A stretch of DNA of 64,000 nt from Azospirillum agricola (lineage in GTDB: Bacteria > Pseudomonadota > Alphaproteobacteria > Azospirillales > Azospirillaceae): contig NZ_JAGINM010000007.1 of assembly GCF_017876095.1 (NCBI RefSeq), positions 248,001-312,000 on the forward strand, given 5' to 3'. How positions within the stretch are numbered: position 1 is the first letter of the stretch; the number at the start of each line of letters is the position of its first letter. A program made the translations under genes and the position numbers. The notes beneath the pieces are model-generated. The model had not been told where the DNA came from. It saw only the letters and a program-made list of their open reading frames with translations, and searched no databases. Positions 1 to 8,400 of the stretch are shown here, in pieces.

Positions 1-58
1 GTGGTGATTTGGTCGACCGGCTTGCGGGCCACGTAAAACAATCCGCTAAAAAGGTCCG
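1..58 (+). promoter_or_regulatory. SAM-II riboswitch aptamer (5' edge cut by window start)
   Basis: The SAM-II conserved blocks appear in order: TGATTT (5-10), GGCTTGC (19-25), CACGTAAAACAA (31-42) and GCTAAAAAGG (45-54). GTGG (1-4) pairs with CCAC (29-32) as the end of helix P1; the outermost P1 base lies outside the window. SAM-II elements are alphaproteobacterial S-adenosylmethionine sensors found before methionine biosynthesis genes. The next gene is metZ, and an intrinsic terminator follows at 71-100, so SAM binding is expected to lower metZ expression. Confidence 0.93.
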
Positions 59-70
59 AGCCGCGTCCGC

Positions 71-100
71 GCCTCGACCCGATCGGTCGGGGCGTTTTTT
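71..100 (+). terminator. Attenuator-type intrinsic terminator in the metZ leader
   Basis: A 9-bp stem (71-79 with 85-93, one G-T pair) closes the loop CGATC and is followed by G and six T. It lies between the SAM-II aptamer and the metZ start. The aptamer segment GGTCGA (11-16) could pair with TCGACC (74-79) of the terminator, which would give a simple antiterminator; that switch is inferred. Confidence 0.85.
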
Positions 101-152
101 CGTTTGTGGCCGGCTTCGCCCCACCGGCGGCATTCGAGGGGAGAGTCGCGTC

Positions 153-1361
153 GTGTCGCGCACCGATCATCGCAATCCGAACGTCTCGGGGCTGCGGCCC
201 CGGTCCAAGCTGGTCCATGGCGGCACCCGCCGCTCGTCCTTCGACGAGACCTGCGAGGCCCTGTACCAGACCTCCGGTTTCGTCTACGGCTCGGCCGAGG
301 AGGCGGAGCACGCCTTCGCCAACGACGGCGCCCGCCACGTCTACGGCCGTTTCCGCAACCCGACCACCGCGATGTTCGAGGACCGGCTGGCCGAGTACGA
401 GGGCGCCGGCTGGGCCTGCGCCACCGCCAGCGGCATGGCGGCCGTGCATGGGGCGCTGATGAGCGGCCTGCGCGCCGGCGACCGTGTGGTCGCGCCGCGT
501 TCGCTGTTCATCTCCTGCTACTGGATCGTCAAGGAACTCTGCCCGCGCTTCGGCATCGAGGCGGTGTTCGTCGACGGCACCGACCTGTCGGCCTGGGAGG
601 AGGCGCTGTCCAGGCCGGCCAAGGCGGTGTTCCTGGAAACCCCGTCGAATCCGGGGCTGGAGGTCGTCGACCTCGCCGCCGTCTGCGATCTGGCGCACAA
701 GGCCGGCGCCGTGGTGGTGGTCGACAACGCCTTCGCCACCCCGGTTCTCCAGCGCCCGTTCGAGTTCGGCGCCGATGTCGTCATCTATTCGGCGACCAAG
801 CACATCGACGGGCAGGGCCGCTGCCTGGGCGGCGTCATCCTGGCCAAGGATGCCAAATACGGCGCCGAGGTCATCCACCCCTTCCTGCGCCACACCGGGC
901 CGACGTTGTCGCCCTTCAACGCCTGGCTGCTGCTGAAGGGGATGGAGACGCTGGAGCTGCGGGTCCAGGCGCAGTCGGCCGCCGCCTTCCAGGTCGCCCA
1001 GTTCCTGGAGACGCACCCGAAGGTGGAGCGCGTGCTCTACCCGCTGCTCGCCAGCCACCCGCAGCACGATCTGGTGCGCAAGCAGATGACCGGCGGCGGC
1101 AACATGCTGTCGATCTTCCTGAAGGGCGGCAAGGCCGAGGCGTTCAACACGCTGAACGGCCTGCGCATGGTGATGATCTCCAACAATCTCGGCGATTCGA
1201 AGAGCCTCGTCACCCATCCGGCGACCACCACCCACTGCAAGCTGACCGACGAGGAGAAGGCGTCGGCGAAGATCCTGCCGGGCCTGCTGCGCCTGTCGGT
1301 CGGGCTGGAGGATCCGCAGGACATCGTGGAAGATCTCGACCGCGCGCTCGCCGAGGCGTAA
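153..1361 (+). CDS. metZ: O-succinylhomoserine sulfhydrylase
   Basis: A 402-residue PLP-dependent enzyme of the Cys/Met metabolism family. It makes homocysteine directly from O-succinylhomoserine and sulfide in methionine biosynthesis. The motif SATKHIDGQG carries the PLP lysine at about residue 216, and the C-terminal motif LRLSVGLEDPQDI is typical. The reading frame stays open upstream to position 9, but that stretch is riboswitch and terminator, so the GTG at 153 with GAGGGGAGA before it is the real start. Regulation by the SAM-II leader supports a methionine role. O-acetylhomoserine as substrate cannot be excluded by eye. Confidence 0.93.
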   Translation: MSRTDHRNPNVSGLRPRSKLVHGGTRRSSFDETCEALYQTSGFVYGSAEEAEHAFANDGARHVYGRFRNPTTAMFEDRLAEYEGAGWACATASGMAAVHGALMSGLRAGDRVVAPRSLFISCYWIVKELCPRFGIEAVFVDGTDLSAWEEALSRPAKAVFLETPSNPGLEVVDLAAVCDLAHKAGAVVVVDNAFATPVLQRPFEFGADVVIYSATKHIDGQGRCLGGVILAKDAKYGAEVIHPFLRHTGPTLSPFNAWLLLKGMETLELRVQAQSAAAFQVAQFLETHPKVERVLYPLLASHPQHDLVRKQMTGGGNMLSIFLKGGKAEAFNTLNGLRMVMISNNLGDSKSLVTHPATTTHCKLTDEEKASAKILPGLLRLSVGLEDPQDIVEDLDRALAEA

Positions 1362-1433
1362 AGATCGTGCCGGAACCTATGTTGCAGTGCAGCGTTGAGG
1401 CTCCGGCAACGATATCCAGCGAGGTGTTGAGGA

Positions 1434-1949
1434 ATGGCAGTCTACAGAACCGGCAAGGATCATCCCGCGGAGCGCCTGTGCGCCGTGGCCGGTCACCTCG
1501 CCAAGACGGGCATGCGCAGCGGCGAGATGGGGGTCGCCGCCGCGCAGACCATCGGCTACCGCACCGCCATGATGGCGGCCGCCATAGGAAACCCGATCGA
1601 CTTCGCCAACCCGGAGTTCATCCGCATGGGGTCGGAGAAGGTGGAGGCCTCGGTCGAGGCCTTCCACGCCGTCGCCACCGGGCTCGGTGAATTCTCCAAC
1701 GCCTGGATGACGATGCTGGCCAAGCAGGCGCAGGCGGCGACCGCGGTGTTCGGGGGGCTCAGCGCCTGCCGCTCGCCGGCCGACCTCGCCGGCATCCAGC
1801 AGCGCGCCATCGCCGAGGCGGTGGACGCCGGAATCCACGCCAGCCTGCGTCTGGTCGAGGCCGCCGCCACCCTGACCGCCGCCGGCATCAACCCGGCCTA
1901 CCGCAAGGTCCGTGCCAACGCCCGCCGTCTGGCGCGCGAGGCGGCCTGA
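1434..1949 (+). CDS. Phasin family protein
   Basis: A 171-residue alanine-rich, mostly helical protein without signal peptide or membrane segment. Its size, amphipathic helices and a central stretch resembling phasins (SVEAFHAVATGLGEFSNAW, then MLAKQAQAATAVF) fit the granule-coating proteins of polyhydroxyalkanoate-storing bacteria. Such proteins coat PHB granules and influence their size and number. It stands alone 72 bases after metZ with no PHB synthesis gene nearby, so the assignment rests on sequence character only. Confidence 0.75.
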   Translation: MAVYRTGKDHPAERLCAVAGHLAKTGMRSGEMGVAAAQTIGYRTAMMAAAIGNPIDFANPEFIRMGSEKVEASVEAFHAVATGLGEFSNAWMTMLAKQAQAATAVFGGLSACRSPADLAGIQQRAIAEAVDAGIHASLRLVEAAATLTAAGINPAYRKVRANARRLAREAA

Positions 1950-2110
1950 CCGTTTCCGACCGCTTGCAGAGCGTCCGGCCGACCGGCGGGGGATCCCCTC
2001 GCGGGGGCCTGCCCCGGTGTCCGGACGCGGGCTTGGCCGCAAGGCCGCCGTTCTCCCGTTCCGACGTGAAGATCTCACAGCCTTTCATGCCTTTGCGGGC
2101 CTCTCATGCC

Positions 2111-2141
2111 TTGACAGGTCAATGAGTGCCGAAGGTAAATG
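2111..2141 (+). promoter_or_regulatory. Possible promoter before the 2240 gene
   Basis: TTGACA (2111-2116) is followed after 19 bases by TAAATG (2136-2141). The -35 lies within the inverted repeat TTGAC-AG-GTCAA (2111-2122), which could be an operator. TCATGCCTT occurs twice just upstream. Spacing is longer than ideal, so this is tentative. The rest of 1950-2239 holds nothing I recognise. Confidence 0.3.
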
Positions 2142-2239
2142 AGGTACGTCGGAGGGGGTAGGGGCCGCGAGGCGACCACGCCGACCGTCGAGTTCGTTTC
2201 TTATCGTTCCGTCGGTTTTCGTTTCTGCAAGGAAGCTCC

Positions 2240-2668
2240 ATGTCCGCCAACGACGACGCGCGCAAGCGCTTTGCCGATCTCGTCAAGCTCAACGGTCTGA
2301 CCAGCAAGTTCATCAGCCGTGAAACGGAACGGCGCATCCTGGAAGAGGGCGTGACCCGCTACGAGCTGTCGCTCGACGACGCCCGCGGCCTGCTGCGCAC
2401 GGTGGCGGCCGACGAGGATTTCGTCTTCGAGAGCGAGACCGGGCTGCGCATCCGCCAGGTCCTCGACCGCCATGCCGGCAAGAAGGGCAAGATCAGCAAG
2501 GACCAGTTCCTGCAAACCTCCGCCATCCTGCGCGACTTCTCCAACGACGCCATCGGCGAGGAGGAGTCCAAGCGGCAGGTCAAGCGCATCATGATCGACA
2601 ACGGTTACGAGCCGCGCCGCGCCGGCCTGCTGCGTTCCAAGCGCTGGTACAAGAACGTCGAGGTCTGA
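2240..2668 (+). CDS. Conserved hypothetical protein, small and charged
   Basis: A 142-residue soluble protein, probably cytoplasmic, with no signal peptide or membrane span. It is rich in charged helices and has a basic C-terminus ending near RSKRWYKNVEV. The ATG at 2240 follows the ribosome-binding sequence AAGGAAG at good spacing. I do not recognise a family. The leader may hold its own promoter (TTGACA at 2111), and a membrane protein follows 68 bases later in the same direction. Coding is supported by consistent G/C third positions. Confidence 0.75.
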   Translation: MSANDDARKRFADLVKLNGLTSKFISRETERRILEEGVTRYELSLDDARGLLRTVAADEDFVFESETGLRIRQVLDRHAGKKGKISKDQFLQTSAILRDFSNDAIGEEESKRQVKRIMIDNGYEPRRAGLLRSKRWYKNVEV

Positions 2669-2736
2669 GTCCGGCGGCGCCCCGGCGGCGTCGCGTTCTC
2701 GGCCGCTTTTCCTGACGCTCGACCGGACCGGGCCGC

Positions 2737-3405
2737 ATGGACGTCTTGTCTCTTCTGCAATCGGTTTTTCTTCTTCTGGCGCTGCCGGTGGCGCTGGTGC
2801 TGCCTTTTTCGCTGTGGGTCCGCATCAGCGACGCGGCCCACCTGCACCACCCCTACGGGTCCTGGCGGCCGGCGCTGGCGACCTTCTGCGGCCTGGCGCT
2901 GGGCGCCTGCATGCTGGCGGCGCTGTGGCAGCCGGGCAGCCTCACCTTCGCCGCCATCTTCGCCGACGGCGGGCCCTGGGACCTGTCGATCGTCGAGTTC
3001 GCCGAACTGGTCGCGCAGCGGATGGGCGACGCGCCCCACCGGCTGTTCGAGGTTCTGCTGACCGACGACGCCCGCCTGAACTACGGCGTCGTGGCGATGC
3101 TGGTCGGCACCCTGTTCGCCGTCGATGTCGGCCTGACGGTGGCGTCGGGGATGCGCGGCCCGATGCTGCTGGCCTTCCTGCTCGACCTGCTGATGGCGGT
3201 GCTGGCCGCCGGGCTGACCGTCTACGCCGCCCATGCCGGGCTGTGGCTGCTCAACCGGCTGAATTTCTGGTCCATCGCGGTTGCGATTCTATTGTTGCAG
3301 GAGTTTCGTTACGGGGTGCTCGGCCTGTTCCGGCGTCGCCGCCGGTCGCCGCCGACCGGCAGCAACGGCCAGCACGGCTTCACCGGCCGGACCAAGGGGT
3401 CGTGA
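2737..3405 (+). CDS. Hypothetical inner-membrane protein
   Basis: A 222-residue protein with about five hydrophobic segments, at roughly residues 5-27, 45-66, 118-134, 142-168 and 178-197. It ends in a basic, arginine-rich cytoplasmic tail. No catalytic or transport motif is apparent. It follows the 2240 gene on the same strand and may be cotranscribed. The 168 bases after it hold no gene; the 10-mer AACTGTCCGG occurs there twice (near 3426 and 3551). Function unknown. Confidence 0.7.
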   Translation: MDVLSLLQSVFLLLALPVALVLPFSLWVRISDAAHLHHPYGSWRPALATFCGLALGACMLAALWQPGSLTFAAIFADGGPWDLSIVEFAELVAQRMGDAPHRLFEVLLTDDARLNYGVVAMLVGTLFAVDVGLTVASGMRGPMLLAFLLDLLMAVLAAGLTVYAAHAGLWLLNRLNFWSIAVAILLLQEFRYGVLGLFRRRRRSPPTGSNGQHGFTGRTKGS

Positions 3406-3573
3406 CGGGCGATGGTTTGAATCTGAACTGTCCGGAACGGAGCGTTATCGACAGAGGCCAGGAACAGCGGTAGTTTTGCTGAGCGTTCTGCAAGATTCGG
3501 GGAAGCGTGACGGGCAATTCAGAGTCCGATTTCACGCTAATGTTGAAAACAACTGTCCGGCTGGGGGTTGGCG

Positions 3574-4653
3574 ATGGATTTCGGGATTTTGACCTTGCCT
3601 GTGTTCGCGCTCTCGGCGCTGCTCGGCTATTCGGTTTTTTTCGAGGGGAGCGCAATTCTCTTTCGTGAGATCGACGTTCCCGTTTCGGTGGAGGAGGAGG
3701 GCTTCACGCCCAAGGTGGTCGCCTCCCGCCTTGCCAGCGAGGTCCGCGCCGTCAACCGCGCCGCCCGCACCGCCAAGGAGCAGCAGAAGGTCGGGCTGAC
3801 CGACGACGAGACCGCGGTCAAGGTCGTCGCCGAGCAGTTCGAGTTCCTCAAGCCGATCAAGGCGACGCAGGAGATCATGGGCCTCGTCACCTACACCTTC
3901 GGCGGCGAGGTGGTGAAGCTGGAGCATGGCTACGAGTTCACCGTGCGCGGCGAGGACCGCAAGAAGGGCCGGGCCATCTCGGTGTCCGCCCAGGGGCCGC
4001 GCCCGGAGGAGCTGATCCGTCCGATCGCCATCGACGTGGCGCGCTTCATCGATCCCTACATCGTCGCCTCCTATTACTACGAGACGACGCGCGACGCCGG
4101 CGGCAAGGACTACGCCGACACGCTGCGCGAACTGCGCAACTGCATGATCGTCATGCCCAAGGAGGACCGCCATTGGGCCGTCAACCTGAACGGTCTGGTC
4201 CTGCTGCAACAGGGCAAGCCGGAGGAGGCGATCGAAAAGTTCAACGAAGCCAAGCTGATGCGCGCGGATTTCGTCAACCCGATCTACAACACCGGGCTGG
4301 CTCTGGCCGCGCTGGGCAAGCATGAGGAGGCCATCGGCAAGTACAAGGAGGTTCTCGCCGCCGATGCCGAGAAGCGCACCCGCTACCCGCACGCCTACAC
4401 CCAGTGGGGCGTGTCGTTGGCCGCCACCGGCCGTCCGGAAGAGGCGGTGACGATGTTCCGCCGCGCCGAGCAGGCCGACCCGAACTTCGCCGACCTCTAC
4501 AACGCCTGGGGCAAGCTGCTGCGCGACCAGGGCAAGCAGGCCGACGCGCGCGAGATGTTCCAGCGGGCGGTGGACCGGGTTCCGGAGCGCACCGAGTACC
4601 GTGACAACCTGAAGTCCGTGACGCCGGTGGTGACCGGGGCGGTCGCCGGCTGA
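3574..4653 (+). CDS. Membrane-anchored TPR-repeat protein
   Basis: A 359-residue protein with one N-terminal hydrophobic segment (about 5-27). A middle domain of unknown type covers about 35-190, and four tetratricopeptide repeats occupy about 195-345 (patterns such as GLVLLQQGKPEEAIEKFNEA and ALGKHEEAIGKYKEVLA). TPR arrays mediate protein-protein contacts. The ATG at 3574 is preferred to an in-frame TTG two codons earlier because GGGGG at 3563-3567 is well spaced from it. A hairpin follows the stop. No partner is evident in the neighbourhood. Confidence 0.75.
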   Translation: MDFGILTLPVFALSALLGYSVFFEGSAILFREIDVPVSVEEEGFTPKVVASRLASEVRAVNRAARTAKEQQKVGLTDDETAVKVVAEQFEFLKPIKATQEIMGLVTYTFGGEVVKLEHGYEFTVRGEDRKKGRAISVSAQGPRPEELIRPIAIDVARFIDPYIVASYYYETTRDAGGKDYADTLRELRNCMIVMPKEDRHWAVNLNGLVLLQQGKPEEAIEKFNEAKLMRADFVNPIYNTGLALAALGKHEEAIGKYKEVLAADAEKRTRYPHAYTQWGVSLAATGRPEEAVTMFRRAEQADPNFADLYNAWGKLLRDQGKQADAREMFQRAVDRVPERTEYRDNLKSVTPVVTGAVAG

Positions 4654-4660
4654 CCCACGG

Positions 4661-4684
4661 GGAGCGCCCCGCCGGGGGCGCTCC
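4661..4684. terminator. Hairpin between convergent genes
   Basis: A perfect 10-bp GC-rich stem (4661-4670 with 4675-4684, loop GCCG) lies between the convergent stops at 4653 and 4708. There is no T-run on either side, so it is at best a weak intrinsic terminator. Confidence 0.45.
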
Positions 4685-4707
4685 GGGCTCCCTCGGGAGG
4701 ATGGCCG

Positions 4708-5112
4708 TCAGGGCGGCGGGCTGAGCACCTGGGACTGCCCGGTCATCCGCCGCTTGACGTGCGCCCAGCAGATTCCGATGGTCAGCACCGTTCCGGTGAG
4801 GATCAGCACGACGTAGCTGGACCAGAAGGGCGCGTCGGGGTCGAGCATCCCGGCGCGCCGCATCGCCAGATAGCCGGTCAGCATGACGCCGAGGATCACC
4901 AGCGTCCGCCACACCCGCAGGGCCAGCCACGTCACCCGCAGATAGACGATGTAGCAGCCGAGCAGGAAGGCGCCGGCCAGCGCCTTGGCGGACAGGTGGG
5001 AGCCGTCGGCGCTGAACAGCCAGTGGATGTAGGAGTAGCCGAGCGGGTTCCAGGTCGCGAAGACCAGCAGGAAGCAGCTCAGCGCCCGTGTGACGAGGCC
5101 CAGCCCCTTCAT
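4708..5112 (-). CDS. DUF6524-like small membrane protein, copy 1
   Basis: A 134-residue protein with four predicted membrane spans (about 8-28, 40-60, 68-85, 94-115). The N-terminal motif ATWNPLGYSYIHWL is characteristic of the family I know as DUF6524. No function is established. The next gene upstream on the same strand (5153-5557) codes for a protein of exactly the same length with the related motif GTYNPSGYSYYHWL, so the two are tandem paralogues, 40 bases apart, and probably cotranscribed. The family name is from memory; the paralogy is visible. Confidence 0.8.
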   Translation of the reverse strand: MKGLGLVTRALSCFLLVFATWNPLGYSYIHWLFSADGSHLSAKALAGAFLLGCYIVYLRVTWLALRVWRTLVILGVMLTGYLAMRRAGMLDPDAPFWSSYVVLILTGTVLTIGICWAHVKRRMTGQSQVLSPPP

Positions 5113-5152
5113 GCCCGGCCGATCCGGTCGGGCGTGTGCGCAGGGGCGATGC

Positions 5153-5557
5153 TCATTGCGTGATGTTCTCCGAATCCACCTGGCCGCTCAGGCGGTAGCG
5201 GATGTGCGACCAGCTGAAGCCGGTGCCGAGCAGGGCGGTGAGGCCGATCTGGATCGCCAGCGTCAGTTCCGTGCCGTCGCTGAGGTCGATCAGCCCGAGG
5301 TCGGAGGCGAACCAGACCGCGGTGACGATGACCAGGGTCAGCGAGACGCTGCCGACCAGCCGCATCGACCGCCACAGGGCGTTGGCCTGGAGATAGATGG
5401 TGACCATCAGCAGCAGTCCGACGAACAGCTTGAACGCCCAGTCGCCGAAATCGACCTGGAGCCAGTGGTAATAGGAATAGCCCGAGGGGTTGTAGGTGCC
5501 GAAGATGACGAGCATGGCCGCCAGAAGGCGAACGATGTATCCGGGAATCGTCAGCAT
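5153..5557 (-). CDS. DUF6524-like small membrane protein, copy 2
   Basis: A 134-residue four-span membrane protein, paralogue of its downstream neighbour. Shared features are the N-terminal NP(S/L)GYSYYHWL block, the arginine-bearing loop after the second span, and the C-terminal SWSHIRYRLSGQ versus CWAHVKRRMTGQ. The frame remains open far upstream, but the ATG at 5557 matches the start of the paralogue. It probably leads a two-gene operon and lies head to head with the mlaA-like gene across about 230 bases. Function unknown. Confidence 0.8.
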   Translation of the reverse strand: MLTIPGYIVRLLAAMLVIFGTYNPSGYSYYHWLQVDFGDWAFKLFVGLLLMVTIYLQANALWRSMRLVGSVSLTLVIVTAVWFASDLGLIDLSDGTELTLAIQIGLTALLGTGFSWSHIRYRLSGQVDSENITQ

Positions 5558-5788
5558 GGCGGGTCTTCGCGTGCGCCCTTCCGGTGCGCCCTCGATGCGC
5601 GCCGTCGGGCGCGCGGGGGGAGGGCAGGGACGGAAAACGCACTCTACCCCCGCAACCGGCTGGACGTCCAACGATGCGTGTATGACTTTTGAGCGACCGG
5701 CTTTCGCGCGGCGCGCGAAGCCGGTAAAGTCGCGGTGCGTTGCGTTCCGGCGGATTCCGCGCCGGACGGATTGTCGGGGGGACCGGGC

Positions 5789-6520
5789 ATGAAGGCTGTT
5801 CGCGCACTGGCTCTCGCCGTCCCGTTGCTGGCGCCGCTCGCGGCGGGCCTCATGGCCGCCCGCCCCGCGGCGGCGCTCGACCTGACGGCCTTCGATCCGT
5901 GGGAGGGCTACAACCGCGCGGTGTTCGCCTTCAACAACGGGTTCAATTCCAGCGCGCTGGAGCCGTTGCGGCAGGCCTACGCCAGCGGTCTTCCGGCCGG
6001 CACGCGGGCCGGCATCTCCAACGTCTTCGCCAATCTGCGGGAGCCCTGGACCGCAATCAGCAGCACCTTGCGCGCCGATTTTCCCAACGCCGGGACATCG
6101 GCGGGCCGCTTCCTCGTCAACACGACGGTCGGGCTGGGCGGCTGGTACGACGTCGCCGCCTCGCGCTTCGCGCTGAAAAGCCGGCAGGACGATCTCGGCA
6201 ACGTCCTGTGCCACTGGGGGCTGAGGTCGGGACCCTACATGGTGCTGCCCTTCCTGGGGCCGACGACCGGGCGCGATCTGCTGGGGCGGTCGGCCACGAT
6301 GGTCGGCACCTATTCGGCGCTCGGGCTGTCCACCTACATGGTGTACCGGACCGGCGACGGCATGGTGCGCTACCTGGACGACGGCTTCATCGAGGGCTTC
6401 GTCGGCGATCCCAACCTCGACGCCTACGCGTTGGAGCGCGGCCTCTACACCCGCATCCGCGAGGCCCAGTGCGCCGGCGTCGCCACGCCGGGTGCACCTT
6501 ATGGTGGCGATCAACAATAG
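5789..6520 (+). CDS. mlaA: MlaA/VacJ-family outer-membrane lipid-asymmetry protein
   Basis: A 243-residue exported protein with a signal peptide ending near ARPAAA (about residue 29). The mature protein starts with the VacJ signature DPWEGYNRAVFAFN, then shows LREPWTAISS, RFLVNTTVGLGGWYDVA and LPFLGPTTGRDLLG. MlaA removes mislocalised phospholipid from the outer leaflet and passes it to MlaC and the MlaFEDB complex. There is no lipobox cysteine, so lipidation is unlikely. The ATG at 5789 follows a G-rich ribosome-binding site; 18 upstream in-frame codons are probably untranslated. No other mla gene is in the window. Confidence 0.88.
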   Translation: MKAVRALALAVPLLAPLAAGLMAARPAAALDLTAFDPWEGYNRAVFAFNNGFNSSALEPLRQAYASGLPAGTRAGISNVFANLREPWTAISSTLRADFPNAGTSAGRFLVNTTVGLGGWYDVAASRFALKSRQDDLGNVLCHWGLRSGPYMVLPFLGPTTGRDLLGRSATMVGTYSALGLSTYMVYRTGDGMVRYLDDGFIEGFVGDPNLDAYALERGLYTRIREAQCAGVATPGAPYGGDQQ

Positions 6521-6644
6521 AGTCGGCACGTCACTTGCCGCGGCTCGATGGTTTCCGGCGATAACGACCTGTGATCAAGTGTTCGCCGGCCTTTTCCATG
6601 ACTATTCCGATCTTTCCTATCAATGATTATCCGTGCATGCTTTC

Positions 6645-6666
6645 CCCGAAGGATTAATCCTTCGGG
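6645..6666. promoter_or_regulatory. Perfect 22-bp palindrome upstream of the RND operon
   Basis: CCCGAAGGATT is followed directly by its exact reverse complement with no loop. It lies 59 bases before the adaptor gene in a locally AT-rich stretch. A loopless perfect palindrome is more typical of an operator for a dimeric repressor than of a terminator, and no T-run follows. No regulator gene is adjacent. Confidence 0.55.
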
Positions 6667-6724
6667 ATGAAGCCGATGGGCCGGCGCGTGCGACGCCGGC
6701 GGGACGCCAGGGAGACCCCGTGCG

Positions 6725-8374
6725 ATGCGGTTGAGACGAGCGGCCTTGCGGGTGACCGTGGCATTGACGGCGCTGACATGCGCCGATGCCGTTCAGGCCG
6801 CCTGGTGGTCGCGTCCGGCTGTCGACGACGCCGATCCGACGGTCCTGTCGGGCGGCCGGACGCTTCCGGAGCCGGCGGAGACCGCCGGCGTCCTCGACGA
6901 GCTTCAGCGGGCGGCCTTGAAAGCCGTCGACACCGGCGTCGGATTCGCCGCGAGCGGCGCGTCCGCGCTGGCGGGCGTGCCCGGCATGATCGCCGGTCCG
7001 GTCCGCTCCGCCGGGCAGACGGTCAACCAGTTCGCCTGGGAGGTGGCCTACGTCTTCGGCGCGAACGGGACCCCGGTGGCCATCCCCGGAGTCAGCGAAC
7101 CCGATCCGCCTGGAATGGATGGCCGCATCGGTGGGCCGCGGATGAATGCGGCGCCGCTTCCGCAGCCGCCGCTTCCCCAGCCGCCGGCCGCGCAACCCGC
7201 CTCCCAGACGGTTCCGCCGCCGCAGCCGGCGCCGCCCGCGCAGGGGGGCAGCGCTTCGGCCCTGCCTCCGGTTCCCGTTGACGTCCGGCCGCCGCCGGCC
7301 CTGGCGGCGGCCGAGCCGGAGGCGGCCCCGCTCGATCCGAAGCTCTTCGCCGACCTCGTGCTCGACAAGGCGCGGCGGCGGCCGGACGGCTCCTTCTTCG
7401 TGCCCAAGCCGTTGCAGCGGCTGTTCGATCTGCGCACGCAGAAGGTGGAAACCGGGGAGGCCGCGCTGTCGGCCCGCCTGCCGGGCCGCATCGTTCCCGA
7501 TCCCAACGCCCATGGCGACGTCGAGGCCAGCCTCATCGGCCGCATCGAGCCGCCCAAGACCGGCCTGCCGGTGCTGGGCGAGGAGGTCAAGCAGGGCCAG
7601 ATCCTCGGCTACGTCACGCCCGCCGTCGGCGTCGTCGACCGCACCCAGGTGCGGCGCGAGGTGGCGCGGCTGACCAACGAGATCCGCATCACCGCGGAGA
7701 ATCTGGAACTGATGAAGCAGTTCTGGTTCGTGCCCTTCCGCGACGGCAAGGTGATCCAGTCGGAGATGCGGCTGGAGGGGCTGCGCCGCGAGCGCGCCGC
7801 GCTGCTGCCGATGTTGCAGACGCAGGAGGCGCTGCGCGCCTCGACCGACGGGGTGATCTCGGTCTCCAACGCGATCAACGGGCGCATCGTCCATCCCGGC
7901 GAGAAGATCTTCGAGATCGTCAACCCCAACCGCTTGTGGATCGAAGCCATCGCCGCCGATCCCGACGTCGCCAAGACCGCCGCCGCCGTCGACGCCGCCG
8001 TGGCGCTGACGCCGGAGGGGCAGGCGCTCGACATCGGTTTCGTCGGCAGCGGCCTCGCCATGCAGCAGCAGGCGGTGCCGCTGATGTTCCGCATCGAGAA
8101 GCCCATCGAGGGGCTGCGGGTCGGCCGCCCGGTGACCGTCGCCATCCGCAGCACCCAGAAATCCCGCGCCGGCATCATCATCCCGCATGATTCGGTGGTG
8201 GTCGGCGCCAGCGGCCTGGAGGAGGTCTGGGAGCATGTGGCGCCGGAGATCTTCGTGCCGCGCACCGTGAAGACCGAGGCCATCGACGGCCGCAGCGTGC
8301 TGGTCACCGCCGGGCTGTCGCCCGGCGCGCAGATCGTCACGCGCGGCACGCGGCTTCTGGTTCAACTGCAATGA
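6725..8374 (+). CDS. RND efflux periplasmic adaptor protein (HlyD/CusB-like)
   Basis: A 549-residue exported protein with a signal peptide of about 25 residues (cleavage near ADAVQA). About 200 residues of unfamiliar, proline- and alanine-rich sequence follow, then a membrane-fusion-protein core. In the core, residues 245-300 form a lipoyl-like half (IEPPKTGLPVLGEEVKQGQI), about 300-370 a short helical hairpin, then a second lipoyl half (DGVISVSNAINGRIVHPGEK) and a beta barrel. Adaptors link inner-membrane pumps to outer-membrane channels. It heads a five-gene operon with the pump at 8962. The long N-terminal extension is unusual for this family. Confidence 0.82.
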   Translation: MRLRRAALRVTVALTALTCADAVQAAWWSRPAVDDADPTVLSGGRTLPEPAETAGVLDELQRAALKAVDTGVGFAASGASALAGVPGMIAGPVRSAGQTVNQFAWEVAYVFGANGTPVAIPGVSEPDPPGMDGRIGGPRMNAAPLPQPPLPQPPAAQPASQTVPPPQPAPPAQGGSASALPPVPVDVRPPPALAAAEPEAAPLDPKLFADLVLDKARRRPDGSFFVPKPLQRLFDLRTQKVETGEAALSARLPGRIVPDPNAHGDVEASLIGRIEPPKTGLPVLGEEVKQGQILGYVTPAVGVVDRTQVRREVARLTNEIRITAENLELMKQFWFVPFRDGKVIQSEMRLEGLRRERAALLPMLQTQEALRASTDGVISVSNAINGRIVHPGEKIFEIVNPNRLWIEAIAADPDVAKTAAAVDAAVALTPEGQALDIGFVGSGLAMQQQAVPLMFRIEKPIEGLRVGRPVTVAIRSTQKSRAGIIIPHDSVVVGASGLEEVWEHVAPEIFVPRTVKTEAIDGRSVLVTAGLSPGAQIVTRGTRLLVQLQ

Positions 8375-8400
8375 CCGACAGGACAGGGAGGAGGAACGCC

